From Candidatus Sodalis pierantonius str. SOPE (GTDB lineage: Bacteria > Pseudomonadota > Gammaproteobacteria > Enterobacterales > Enterobacteriaceae), in the NCBI RefSeq assembly GCF_000517405.1, contig NZ_CP006568.1, forward strand, positions 1,550,001 to 1,614,000: 64,000 nucleotides of DNA. Direction: 5' to 3'. Made by a program: the position numbers and the translations under genes. Of this stretch, positions 28,089 through 37,833 are shown one piece after another. Under the pieces are notes generated by a model that saw only the letters and a list, made by a program, of their open reading frames with translations, had not been told where the DNA came from and ran no database searches. Each line of letters opens with the position of its first letter. Positions within the stretch are counted from its first letter, which is position 1.

Positions 28089-28853
28089 AGGGCGGTAGGC
28101 GGACCGTTCCTCGCCCTACTGCTGGTCATCGTCATCTGGGCCGCGGCGGTCCAGCTGTGGGCTATCCCGCCGTATGTAATGCCCTCGCCGGCGCTGACCT
28201 GGGCCCATATTCTGGCTGATTTGCCGGTGCTGCTGGCAGGTTTCCGGCAAACCTTTCTCACTTTTTTGCTGGGCTTCGTATTAGGCGCCGGCTTTGCCTT
28301 CGCGGTGATAATGGATGCCCTGCCCTGGGTAAGGAGCGTATTGTATCCGATTCTTATCGCCAGCCAGGCGGTGCCGGTTATCGCCATTTCGGCGGCCCTG
28401 ACTATCTGGCTGGGGTTCGGCCTGGCGCCCAAGTTGGTCATCGTCGCGCTGGTCGTCTTTTTCCCGGTGGTGGTCAATGTGCTCGACGGGCTACATTCCG
28501 TCGATCGGGATATGCTGAATTTGGTGCGGTCCATGGGCGGCAGCCGGCTGGGCATTTTCCGCCATGTCAAACTGCCGGCCACCTATACCCCGCTATTTTC
28601 CGCCCTGAAGCTCTCTGCGACCTTCAGCGTGACCGGCGCGGTGATAGGCGAATGGACAGCCTCCACCAGCGGCGGGCTGGGCGCCTATCTGTTGCAGGCC
28701 AACTCCCGATTAAACACGGCCGGCACTTTTGCCGCCATCGCTTTTCTGGCGCTGCTGGGCGTGGTCAGCTTCCTGATGGTACTGGCGCTGGAGCATCTGA
28801 TGACGCCCTGGCGCCATAGCCCCCACGCGCGGCCCTGGTCGCAACGCTACTGA
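28072..28853 (+). pseudogene. ABC transporter permease (SsuC/TauC/ThiX type), frameshifted at the start
   Basis: ATG 28072 opens MKTLPKGR and then a TAG. The transporter frame itself is entered near 28095 and is open to 28853, with six hydrophobic helices and the EAA-like loop MGGSRLGIFRHVKLPATYTP. A frameshift of one base in the first ten codons separates start from body. The next in-frame ATG (28179) would drop the first helix. It partners the ATPase pseudogene just upstream. Confidence 0.8.
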
Positions 28854-29006
28854 CGCGATTGACGGCCGGGTAACCTTGCGCCGGCTCAGGCCCGCGGCAG
28901 CCGACGCGGGCGAACAAAACTTACTTAAACGACCACCTTTTTCTAGTCTATTGAAAGACACTACCACGACCGGCGCCCGCGGTGGCGCGACAGGAAACAT
29001 TGACTG

Positions 29007-31076
29007 TTGAATAATCGTATGGCTTTACCCGAGGGATTCCGCCGCACTTTTTTCAAAAATGTTTCGTTCCCTTTACTACTGGTGTTACTTCTAACGCTTT
29101 GCGTCGCGGCGGCCAGCCTGTGGCTTACCTCCCAGCAAATTAACGCGAATGTCGTGCGACGTGAACAGGAAACGGTGCGCGCGTCCGTCGCCCATCACCT
29201 GCAAGAACTGGCGGTCCAGCAGTACAGCATCACAGCCTGGCAGCCGCTGTACACGCAACTCATCCGGCCCACATTGGACAGGCAATGGCTGGACGAAAAT
29301 GTTGGCAGCTGGCTGTATACGGTATTTCACCATCAGCAGGTTTACCTGCTCAACGCCCACCGGCAGGGGATCTACGCCGCGTTATAGGGCTTGTCGGTCT
29401 CGCCCCAGGCGCCAGTGCCGTTGCTGGCGCAGGCGGCAAGGCTCATTGATGCCGCCTCTCGTCTGTCGGAGAATACTCCGCTGGCGGCGCGCGATAATCA
29501 CGTCAGTCTGACGCCGCCCCGTAAGCTTGTGCCCCGCGGCTTTGCCGCCTTTGCCCGTATTGCCGGCCAGCCCGGTGCGACCGCCGGCAAGCGCTACCGA
29601 CCCGGTATTTTATCTGCTCAGCGTGGTACCGCTGGACGCGGCTTTTATTAACGATTTGAGCAATCACCATCTGCTTAACCCTCTCAGTTTCAGCGACAAT
29701 CCTCCGGGCCGGCGCGAGACCGCCCTAACGTTAGTCGACCCGTAGGGACAAACGGTCAGCTCCCTCCGCTGGCGGCCGCAACATCCTGGCGCCGAGGTGC
29801 TGCGCGCTATCTGGCCCGTGATTCCCCCGCTGGCAATCTTGCTGTTCGTCGTGATCGCCTGGATGATGCGCGCCATTTGGCGTTCGGCGCTGCGCCTGCG
29901 CCAAACCCTGATAGCGCTACAAGCGAGCGAGGCGCAAGCGCTGGCCTACACTTCCCGCCAGTCGGACTGCGTCGCGCTGCTGGCGCTGGATCTCGATCGG
30001 TTCAAGCAGGTCAACGACAGTCGGGGCCATCACGGCGGGGATGCGCTGATCAAAGCCGTGGCAACGCGGCTGTGCAGTCTGGTGCGCGAAGGCGATGTGG
30101 TGGCGCGCACCGGGGGCGATGAATTCCTGATTTTGCTACGCGACGTCAAAGCGCGGGAAGCGGTGCGGGCGCTCGGTCTGCGTATCATCGATGCCGTCAA
30201 ACAGCCTTTCGCGCTCGGCGGACGCGATATCTTTATCGGGGTCAGCATTGGTGTTGCGCTGGCCCCGGCGGATGCTATTGAGAAAGAGGACTTGAAACGC
30301 AAGGCCGATATCGCCCTTTATGCCGCCAAGGCCCGCGGTCGCGACGGGTTACAGTGGTTCGAGCAGTCGCTGGACGAGTCGCTGCGCGCGCGGGAGGCGC
30401 TGGCGGACGATCTTCGTGCCGCGCTCCAACACAAAGACACCTTGACCCTCCATTTCCTGCCGCAGGTGGACATCACGGGCGAACAGATTGTCGGCTTTGA
30501 GGCACAATTGCGCTGGCAGCATCCCCCGCACCGTTATCTGTCGTCGTCGCAACTGCTGAGGGTCGCCGAGGAGAGCGGGCTCAGCATTGCCTTGGGGGAA
30601 TGGATGCTGACGCAGTCCTGCCGGGTGGCGCAACAATGGCCGGATCGGTTTATCGCGGTGAGCATCACGCCAGTGCAATTTTACAGCCCCGACTTCGTCG
30701 AGCGCGCCACGGCGATTCTTCAAGCACAGCAGTGCGATCCGTCACGCATCGAACTCGGCATCAACGAAAGCGTGTTGTTTAATCAAGATGTTTACTCTCT
30801 CGGCATCCTTCTCTGGCGCTGCGGGCCAGCGGGTTTACCATTACCGTGGAAAATTTTGGCGTCCGCTACGCCAGCATCCGGCACCTTAATCATTTCCCGG
30901 TGGATAAAATCAAAATCGACCCGTCGTTCATCCAACATATGGGACAAGACGACAATGCGGCGGCCATCATGGAATCGGTGATACGCCTGGGCCACGCCAT
31001 GGGCGTATCGGTCACCGCCCGTGGCGTGGACAGTGAGGAAAAGCGCGCCGCGCTGAAGCAAGGTCGGCTGCAATGA
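29007..31076 (+). pseudogene. CHASE4-like/GGDEF/EAL c-di-GMP protein, multiply broken
   Basis: The N-terminus has a membrane helix (FPLLLVLLLTLCVAAASLWL) and a periplasmic CHASE4-like domain. A TAG at 29385-29387, a frameshift near 29570, a TAG near 29743 and a frameshift near 30840 break it. The GGDEF motif remains (ARTGGDEFLILL), but the segment before it lacks the D-x-LTGLPNR part, consistent with an in-frame deletion of roughly 30 codons. The EAL signature reads FEAQLRWQHP instead of FEALLRW. The last piece (30846-31076) holds VDKIKIDPSFI. The protein would have made or degraded c-di-GMP at the inner membrane. Confidence 0.8.
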
Positions 31077-31201
31077 ACTACAAGGGCCGTTGTTCTCCAA
31101 AGCGCTATCGGAAGCGAGCGTCGCGACGCTGCTGTCCGCCGCGGACAGCGCATCGTCACCGGTCGGTGGCGGGAGATGACGCAGGCGACACGCCCGGGCG
31201 C

Positions 31202-32479
31202 TTAGATCGGGGCCGTCGCGTGGGGCTCGACCCGCCACGGCTGCCCCACCGTCGCCATAAACTGATCGAACGCCGCCAGGGGCAGCGGCCGTGAGATATA
31301 AAACCCCTGCGCGCCATCAAACCCCAGTGCGGCCACTTCGTCGTACGTCGCCTGGTCCTCGACGCCCTCGGCGATCACCTGATAGTGCAAATCATACAGC
31401 ATTTTAATCAGATAGGTCAGAATCACCCGGTTACGCGCATCCTCCGCCATATTACTTATCAGCGAACGGTCGATCTTAATAACGTCCGCCGGCATCGTAA
31501 TCAGATAGCCGAGATTGCTGTAACCGGCGCCGAAATCGTCAATGGCAATACGATAACCTTCGCGTTTGAGCGCGTCAAGGTGGGTTAACGCCCGTTGATT
31601 ATGCAAGATTTCCTGCGTTTCCAGGCATTCCAGCTCCAATAGGGCCGCCGACGCCGGGTATGCTTTTTTCAGCTCGCGCATCAGCCGCAGAAAACGCTCG
31701 CTAGAGAGATCCTGCACCGATACATTGACCGATACTGATACTGATACTGATACCGATACCGATACCGATAGCGGCCGCCCCTCCTCGCGCCACAGCGCCA
31801 TATGTTTTAGCACTTCACGCAGCACCCAGCGGGTAATGGCGGAGATCGACCCGGACTTTTCCGCCACAGGGATGAACTCCGCCGGCGAGATATCGCCAAA
31901 CAGCGGGTGCCGCCAGCGGATCAGCGCCTCGGCGCTTTCAATCATCCCGGTACGCAAATTCAATTTCGGTTGGTAATAAACGGCAAATCCCGCGGCGGCG
32001 GAAATCCGCTTCGTCAGATCCTGCACCAGGGTGGTTAAGCGCTGCTGCGAGAGATCATTATCCGGATGATAGCGCATCACCCCCTGCTTACTGCCTAGCG
32101 CGTCGTGCAGCGCGCTCATGCATTCGCGCAGAATTTGCTGCGGCTGGCGTCGAGCTGAAGCGCTAAAGCTGGTCAAGCCGGTGTTCAGTTCAAAAGGCAG
32201 GGTAGAGAAACGCGCATGGCCCGTGTTGAGTGTTTTACGCAGACGGCGGATGGTGTCCAACAGATCGGCGGTGTCCGCCTCGTCATACAACACCGCAAAC
32301 CGGCCAAACGCTACGCTGTAAAGATGATAGCGCGACCCCAGCGCCGTACGCATTTGCTGGGCCTGGGGCTGTGTATCTGGGCATTTCGTCGTTACCGCGC
32401 GACGTTCCGCCTCATTAATTTGGGCTAAGACGGCCGACGGCGCGGCCCTGTCGGAACCCGGCGCACACTCTTGGCCCAC
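31202..32479 (-). CDS. EAL-domain c-di-GMP phosphodiesterase with degenerate GGDEF and SV repeat
   Basis: 425 residues with no stop. Residues about 15-150 look like a GGDEF domain without its catalytic motif. From about 160 the EAL domain is complete: SAEALIRWRHP, a region around LELECLETQ, AIDDFGAGYSNLGYL, DVIKIDRSLI and VIAEGVEDQ, with the usual metal-binding residues. An SVSVSV tract of about seven extra dipeptides before NVSVQDLSS comes from a hexanucleotide repeat. The N-terminus is abrupt, so a membrane sensor part may have been lost. Predicted role: hydrolysis of c-di-GMP to pGpG. Confidence 0.75.
   Translation of the reverse strand: MGQECAPGSDRAAPSAVLAQINEAERRAVTTKCPDTQPQAQQMRTALGSRYHLYSVAFGRFAVLYDEADTADLLDTIRRLRKTLNTGHARFSTLPFELNTGLTSFSASARRQPQQILRECMSALHDALGSKQGVMRYHPDNDLSQQRLTTLVQDLTKRISAAAGFAVYYQPKLNLRTGMIESAEALIRWRHPLFGDISPAEFIPVAEKSGSISAITRWVLREVLKHMALWREEGRPLSVSVSVSVSVSVSVNVSVQDLSSERFLRLMRELKKAYPASAALLELECLETQEILHNQRALTHLDALKREGYRIAIDDFGAGYSNLGYLITMPADVIKIDRSLISNMAEDARNRVILTYLIKMLYDLHYQVIAEGVEDQATYDEVAALGFDGAQGFYISRPLPLAAFDQFMATVGQPWRVEPHATAPI
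31731..31770. repeat. Hexanucleotide repeat GATAC(T/C), 6.7 copies, inside the EAL gene
   Basis: Three GATACT units are followed by three GATACC units and a partial unit. On the coding strand this gives alternating Ser-Val codons. Unit gain or loss keeps the frame, so length changes the protein but does not switch it off. Confidence 0.88.
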
Positions 32480-32670
32480 ATTACGCGTCGCCGTCCGGCG
32501 CAGGTGCGCTGACGCCGGTGAGTATCGGATTTGCTCCGGGCCGCTCTGCGCTATTGGCCACCGGCGACGTCATACTTTTGTCATAACTCGCTCATGCCGC
32601 GGTCAGTTTCACCCGCCTACACTCCTCTATGAAATGAACACCTATACTTACTCACGAGAGGAACACGCCA

Positions 32671-33433
32671 TGAAACCAATCCATCAAGATCATCGCCCTT
32701 TCTACCGTCTGTCTGATGGCGGGCGTCAGCACCGCAGCACAGGCCGAAAACGTAAAAAACATCGTCCTGGTGCACGGCGCCTTTGTCGGCGGGGCCGGCT
32801 GGCGCCCGGTCTATGACATTCTTACCCAAGATGGCTATAAGGTGACGCTGGTGCAGGAGCCCCTGACCTCGTTCAAGGAAGACGTCGCCGCCACCCAACG
32901 CGTCCTGGACCAGCAGGACGGCCCCGTCATCCTGGTGGGCCACAGCTACGGCGGTACGATCATCAGCGAAGCGGGCAATGATTCGCACGTGGCGGACCTG
33001 GTGTAAATCGCGGCCCATGCGCTGGACGTCGGCGAGTCGAGCGGCGGTAACGGCAAAAAATACCCCAACAACGCGCATCCGTATGTGAAAACGCCGGATG
33101 GTTTTATGATGCTGGCGCCGGCCAATTACCCCGGTGACTTCGCGGCGGATCTTGCCCGCCAAACAGGCTAAATTTGAAGCACAGGCGCAGATGCCCACCG
33201 CCGCCGGTATCTTCTCCACGACCATCGACAACCCGGCCTGGAAAACCAAACCCAGCTGGTACATGGTCGCCAAAGCGGACAAAATCATCAATCCGGATTT
33301 AGAACGGATGTATGCTCAACGCGCCAAAAGCCATACGGTAGAAGTTGCCGGCGCCAGCCATTCGGTGTATGAATCCCATCCTAAAGAGGTGGCGGCATTG
33401 ATCGAGCAGGCCGCCGCGCAGGCGGTGAAATGA
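32671..33433 (+). pseudogene. Secreted alpha/beta hydrolase, three lesions
   Basis: The start at 32671 has GAGG upstream. One extra C after codon 4 shifts the signal peptide out of frame; corrected it reads MKPIIKIIALSTVCLMAGVS. The body from 32716 shows NIVLVHGAFVGGAGW (oxyanion loop) and ILVGHSYGGTII (nucleophile elbow). A TAA at 33004-33006 replaces a Tyr-type codon in V-x-IAAHALD, and a frameshift near 33155 precedes the last 95 residues, which keep the catalytic-His region GASHSVYESHP. About 250 residues when repaired, close to family length for small secreted esterases. Confidence 0.8.
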
Positions 33434-33475
33434 TCCCCCGCTGCGCACTATTCCCTTGCTGCGACGGAGTGAACG

Positions 33476-34155
33476 ATGAAAATACTGGTCATTGATGATG
33501 AACCCAAAGCACGGGAATATATGCGCAGCGGTTTAACCGAATCAGGTTATGTCGTTGATGCCGCGAGCGACGGCCGCGAAGGGCTGTTTATGGTCCAGGA
33601 GTACCATTACGACTTAATACTGCTCGACGTGATGATGCCGGAGGTAAACGGGTGGGAGGTCATGAAAACGCTGGATTCTCTGCTGGATACACCGGTGATT
33701 TTTCTTACCGCCAAAAGCACCGTCGACGACCGCATTAAAGGGCTGGAGCTGGGGGCGGACGATTACCTCATCAAGCCCTTCTCCTTTGCCGAACTGCTCG
33801 CCCGCATCCGTACCGCGCTGCGGCGCGGCATGCAGGTGAAATGCGAAGAGCTTCTCGCGGTGGCCGACCTGCGGCTGGATATCGCCAAACGGCGCGTGGA
33901 GCGGGCCGGCCGGCGAATCGATCTGACCAATAAAGAGTTCAACCTGCTGCAATTGCTAATGTCCAATCCCGGACAGGTGATGAGCCGTACCTTGATAGCC
34001 TCGCGGGTCTGGGATATGAATTTCAATAGCGATACCAATGTGGTAGATGTGGCCATGCGCCGTCTACGGCAAAAAGTCGACGAACCTTTCCTCGCCCCCT
34101 TATCCATACCGTGCACGGCGTGGGCTACCGCTGCGAGGACGACGATACGCCATGA
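33476..34155 (+). pseudogene. OmpR-family response regulator (CusR/CopR-like), frameshifted near its end
   Basis: Receiver domain residues 1-120 with phosphoacceptor Asp51 (LILLDVMMPE), Thr78 and Lys100 (LIKPFSF). The OmpR-type winged helix follows (LTNKEFNLLQLLMSNPGQVM, VDVAMRRLRQKVDEPF). One base is missing at about 34096. In the other frame the gene ends IHTVHGVGYRCEDDDTP with its TGA overlapping the kinase ATG (ATGA). As it stands the recognition wing is replaced by an unrelated tail that runs on to 34273. It pairs with the kinase downstream, probably for copper/silver or another heavy metal. Confidence 0.8.
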
Positions 34156-35549
34156 AAAGCCTGTCGCTGACCGCGCGCCTGTCGCTGTTGATTTCCACTA
34201 CCGTGCTGCTGGTCATGATCCTGACGGGGATGGCGCTGTATCAATCGCTGGCGCAACAAATCAGCGTGCGTGACGATGCGGCCCTGCTGAACCGGATGGA
34301 TCAGATCCGCACCCTGTTGCTTAACGAAGATGTGCTGGAGCTCATTCATACCAAGCCACGGCTGTTTGCCAATATGCTCGGCAATACCGAGTCGCTGCTG
34401 GTGCTGCGCTTTCCCGGTCAACCGCCGCTTATTGAAGTCAACCCCGGCAAGGCAACCATACCGGACATCCCCGCGGTGCCCGCCCAGCAGCCGCTGGCGT
34501 TGAAAAATGTGCGTCACGAGCTTGCGCGCGACGGCACGCCGTTTATCTCCGCCTCCGCCCTGGCGAAAACGCGCAACGGCCCGGGTGAGGTGGAAATTAT
34601 TACCGGCAGGCTCATGACGGAGCGTACCAGCACGCTGGCGGGCTACCGCCACCAAATGCTGTTGCTGATCATCGTCGCCACCGCCATTGCCGCGCTCAGC
34701 GTCGCGTTTTTGACCCGACGCGGGCTGCGCCCCCTGCATCGCCTGGCGCAGGAAACCGCCGCCATCGACGTGCGCCATTTGGCCTGGCGCATCCGGCTAC
34801 ATCACGTACCGCGGGCGCTACTGGCACTGGTGGCGGCCTTCAATCAAATGCTCGATCGGTTGGAAACCAGCTTTCAGCAGCTCAGCCAGGTGTCGGCCGA
34901 TATGGCCCACGATCTGCGAACGCCGATTGCCAACCTACTCGGGCAAACGGAGGTGGCGCTGACGCAGAATCGCAGCCTCAAGTACTATGAAACGCTGCTT
35001 GGATCCAACTTTGAAGAGCTGTTGAGATTATCGCGCATGATTGACAGCATGCTGTTTCTGGCGCAGGCGCAGGACGCCAGCCAAGCGATCCATTGCGAAC
35101 ATGTTAATCTGGTGACGGTGTTGCCGCCGCTGGCGGACTATTTTAAGGGGCCGGCCGAGGAGCGTCAGCTGACGGTGGTCTATCCCACGGAGGGCACCCT
35201 CTGGGCCGACGGCGACCTGTTGCGGCGCGTGCTCGCCAATTTGCTGGCCAATGCGATCCGCTTCGCACAAAGCGGCAGTACCATCCGGGTGATTGTCCAA
35301 ACGCAGCGCGAGGGCGTGACGCTGTCGGTGGAGAACCACGGCGACACCATCGCCGCGGCGCAGCAGGCGCGAATATTTGACCGTTTCTATCGGGTCGATG
35401 CGTCCCGCCACGATTCTGCCACCGGCAGCGGTCTGGGGCTTTCTATCGTGCGCAGCATTATGCAGCTGCATCACGGCCACTGCGCGGTGAAGAGCCAGGA
35501 TCGCCTAACGCGCTTTACGCTCTTTTTCCCGTCTCCCGAGACGCCATAG
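34152..35549 (+). CDS. Heavy-metal-type sensor histidine kinase (CusS-like)
   Basis: 465 residues, intact. TM1 about 10-30, a periplasmic domain to about 165, TM2 about 168-188, HAMP, then the H-box SADMAHDLRTPIANLL with His253, the N-box NLLANAIRFA and the G-box GSGLGLSIV. Length and architecture fit the CusS/CopS/PcoS family, which phosphorylates the neighbouring OmpR-type regulator. The ATG overlaps the regulator's original stop, so both were one operon. The kinase is undamaged although its regulator is frameshifted. Confidence 0.86.
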   Translation: MKSLSLTARLSLLISTTVLLVMILTGMALYQSLAQQISVRDDAALLNRMDQIRTLLLNEDVLELIHTKPRLFANMLGNTESLLVLRFPGQPPLIEVNPGKATIPDIPAVPAQQPLALKNVRHELARDGTPFISASALAKTRNGPGEVEIITGRLMTERTSTLAGYRHQMLLLIIVATAIAALSVAFLTRRGLRPLHRLAQETAAIDVRHLAWRIRLHHVPRALLALVAAFNQMLDRLETSFQQLSQVSADMAHDLRTPIANLLGQTEVALTQNRSLKYYETLLGSNFEELLRLSRMIDSMLFLAQAQDASQAIHCEHVNLVTVLPPLADYFKGPAEERQLTVVYPTEGTLWADGDLLRRVLANLLANAIRFAQSGSTIRVIVQTQREGVTLSVENHGDTIAAAQQARIFDRFYRVDASRHDSATGSGLGLSIVRSIMQLHHGHCAVKSQDRLTRFTLFFPSPETP

Positions 35550-35590
35550 AGGGTTTAACGCGTAAGGCGCGCTCCCGTATAACCCTCTAT
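35546..35590 (+). terminator. Terminator-like inverted repeat after the sensor kinase
   Basis: ATAGAGGGTT and AACCCTCTAT are perfect 10-base arms 25 bases apart, with further GC pairing possible inside. The first arm overlaps the kinase stop codon. Confidence 0.55.
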
Positions 35591-35625
35591 ATTACATGCC
35601 TTTTAAGCAAAAAAAATTGCAGTTC

Positions 35626-35643
35626 GATATTGATAACGATAAT
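35626..35643. promoter_or_regulatory. Fur box upstream of hmuTUV
   Basis: GATATT-GATAAC-GATAAT are three consecutive hexamers of the NATWAT type that makes up a Fur site. It is followed by an AT-rich promoter-like stretch and lies about 260 bases before hmuT. This predicts iron repression of the haem transporter genes. Confidence 0.65.
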
Positions 35644-35899
35644 AGTTCGTATTATTTTTCCAGCTAAAGGGATTGCGATCCCCTTTCGCGGCGGCAAACG
35701 GCCAAAAGCCGGGACCGACGCCTTGCTATCGCCCCGCCCAAACAGAGACCGTTAACGCCTATCATGAATCACGCCGTTTACGCCAGAGCGTTACCCTGCC
35801 GCCGCCGGTTTACCGACCTGCGCCCGAGAGGCCACACGCGGCGTTTTTCCTGACGGCAGCGGAAAGCCCGCGTCGGGTGTTATCATTTTTTTAACTCGG
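35644..35899. other. Leader region between the Fur box and hmuT
   Basis: About 255 bases with an open plus-strand frame from 35673 that shows no family features. In related hmu loci the receptor and hmuS genes precede hmuT; nothing recognisable of them is left here. Confidence 0.4.
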
Positions 35900-36835
35900 A
35901 TGACGTGGCGCAATCCTCACTTGACCGTTTACGGCGGCTTGCCGCCCGGCAGCGCCGGGTGCCGCGCCGCCCACGCCTTTCAGCCGTTCATCGGCTGCGG
36001 GTTAGGTTCCGGCGCGCGAGGTTGTCTGGCGCTGGCGCTTCTCACCATGCCCTTTACGCTGCTGGCCGAACAGCGGGTGGTTACCATCGGGGGCGATGTG
36101 ACCGAAATCGCGTTTGCCCTGGGTGGCGGTGCGGAGGTGGTGGAGCGCGACAGTACCAGTCTTAAGCCCGCTGATCAGGTGCGTCGCTTACCGGATGTCG
36201 GTTACCTGCGGCAATTGAACGCGGAGGGCATTCTGGCTCTGCGCCCGACCTTAGTGCTGGCAAGCGAGCTGGCCAAACCCTCGCTGGCGCTCAAGCAGGT
36301 GGCCGATAGCGGGGTACGGGTGGTCAGCGTGCCGGGCGAGACCTCCCTTAGCGCCATCGACCGCAAAATTCAAACCGTCGCCGGCGCGCTGGACCGCACG
36401 CCGCAAGGCGAAAAACTGATTGCCCAATTACATGACCAGTTGAACGCCATCCCCGCCGGCACGCTGCCGGTCAAAGTACTATTCATTCTTAGCCATAGCG
36501 GCATGTCGGCGATGGCCGCCGGTAAAGATACCGCCGCGGATGCGGCTATTCGCGCCGCCGGGCTGGAAAATGCCATGCAGAGCTTCAGCCGTTATCAGCC
36601 ACTATCCGCGGAGGGCATCATCGCCTGCGCGCCGGATATGGTGCTGCTGACCGCTGACGGGGTAAAAACTCTCGGCGGCGAGGAGAAAGTCTGGCAATTA
36701 CCGGGACTGGCGATGACGCTGGCGGGGAAACATCACCGGCTGCTGGTGCTGGACGATATGGCGCTGCTGGGTTTCGGTCTGGATACACCAGCGGCGATAG
36801 TCAAGCTGCGCACGGCCGCGGCCAGGCAGCCCTGA
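35900..36835 (+). CDS. hmuT: Haemin ABC transporter periplasmic binding protein
   Basis: 311 residues from ATG 35900. The first 40 residues are unusual; a signal-like core CLALALLTMPFTLLA precedes EQRVVTIGGDVTEIAFALG, the normal beginning of mature HmuT/HemT. Further class III binding-protein features are DVGYLRQLNAEGILALRPTLVLAS and a long backbone helix at 115-160. It binds haem in the periplasm and hands it to HmuUV. It is followed after 5 bases by hmuU. The real start may lie at a later codon because the ribosome-binding site at 35900 is weak. The frame is intact. Confidence 0.85.
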   Translation: MTWRNPHLTVYGGLPPGSAGCRAAHAFQPFIGCGLGSGARGCLALALLTMPFTLLAEQRVVTIGGDVTEIAFALGGGAEVVERDSTSLKPADQVRRLPDVGYLRQLNAEGILALRPTLVLASELAKPSLALKQVADSGVRVVSVPGETSLSAIDRKIQTVAGALDRTPQGEKLIAQLHDQLNAIPAGTLPVKVLFILSHSGMSAMAAGKDTAADAAIRAAGLENAMQSFSRYQPLSAEGIIACAPDMVLLTADGVKTLGGEEKVWQLPGLAMTLAGKHHRLLVLDDMALLGFGLDTPAAIVKLRTAAARQP

Positions 36836-36840
36836 GCCCT

Positions 36841-37833
36841 ATGCGCGCGACTAAACCTCTGCTCATTTTGGGAATGATGTTGGCGCTGATGCTGGCATTA
36901 GCCGTGGCCGCGGCGGGATCCGGCGCTATGCGGCTCACGCTTTCTAATGTCTGGCACAGCCCCGGCGACGGCATGCTCTGGCAAATCTGGTTCAGTATAC
37001 GGCTGCCGCGGGTGGCGCTGCTGGTGGGCGCCGCGCTGGCGCTCTCCGGCGCGGTGATGCAGGGGCTGTTTCGCAATCCGCTGGCCGATCCTGGGCTGCT
37101 CGGCATTAGCAGCGGCGCGGCGCTGGCGGTCGGGATGTCGGTAGTATTGCCCTTTACGCTGACGCCGATTTTCGCGCTCTACTCATCGATGGCGGCGGCC
37201 TTTATCGGCAGCCTCGCCGTGACCGTGGTGATTTTCTCTTTAAGCAGTTTCAGCGCCGGTCTGGCGCGTCTGTTGCTCGCCGGCATCGCCATCAATGCCT
37301 TATGCGGCGCGGCGACCGGCGTGCTCTCCTGGTTAAGCAACGACCAGCAGTTGCGCCAACTGTCATTATGGGGCATGGGCAGTATCGGTCAGGCCCAGGG
37401 GCCGACGGTGGCTACCGCCGCATCGCTGATATTGCCCGCGGCGCTGCTGGTGCAACGGTTGTCCACCGCGCTCAATGTGCTCCAACTGGGTGAGGAAGAG
37501 GCGCATTACCTTGGCGTGGACGTCAAACGAACCCAGCGCCGTCTGCTGTTGTCGAGCGCACTGCTGGTAGCGACGGCGGTGGCGGTCAGCGGCGTGATCG
37601 GCTTCGTTGGCCTGGTGATGCCACACCTGATTCGCATGACGCTCGGGGCCGATCACCACTGGCTGTTGCCCGGCGCGACCCTTGCCGGCGCCATATTGCT
37701 GCTGCTAGCGGATACGGTAGCGCGGACCGCCGTGGCCCCGGCGGAGATGCCGGTAGGGCTGCTGACCAGCCTGTTGGGCGGTCCGTGGTTTTTGTGGTTG
37801 ATCCTGCGCAGACGGGAGGCGGCCGGTGTCTGA
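36841..37833 (+). CDS. hmuU: Haemin ABC transporter permease
   Basis: 330 residues, intact, of the FecCD/BtuC family with about nine to ten membrane helices. Family signatures are WFSIRLPRVALLVGAALALSG, LFRNPLADPGLLGISSGAAL, GIAINALCGA, YLGVDVKRTQR and GFVGLVMPHLIRM. It forms the inner-membrane channel for haem. It starts 5 bases after hmuT, and its stop overlaps the GTG start region of hmuV. Confidence 0.92.
   Translation: MRATKPLLILGMMLALMLALAVAAAGSGAMRLTLSNVWHSPGDGMLWQIWFSIRLPRVALLVGAALALSGAVMQGLFRNPLADPGLLGISSGAALAVGMSVVLPFTLTPIFALYSSMAAAFIGSLAVTVVIFSLSSFSAGLARLLLAGIAINALCGAATGVLSWLSNDQQLRQLSLWGMGSIGQAQGPTVATAASLILPAALLVQRLSTALNVLQLGEEEAHYLGVDVKRTQRRLLLSSALLVATAVAVSGVIGFVGLVMPHLIRMTLGADHHWLLPGATLAGAILLLLADTVARTAVAPAEMPVGLLTSLLGGPWFLWLILRRREAAGV

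Noticed and set aside
31731..31770. Hexanucleotide repeat considered as a CRISPR-like or spacer array
   Set aside because: The units are contiguous six-mers without spacers and sit inside an open coding frame. No cas gene or CRISPR repeat is seen anywhere in the window.
34047..34151. N-terminal extension of the sensor kinase to 34047
   Set aside because: The extra residues are out-of-frame response-regulator sequence. The ATGA overlap and the MKSLSLTARLSLL start place the true start at 34152.
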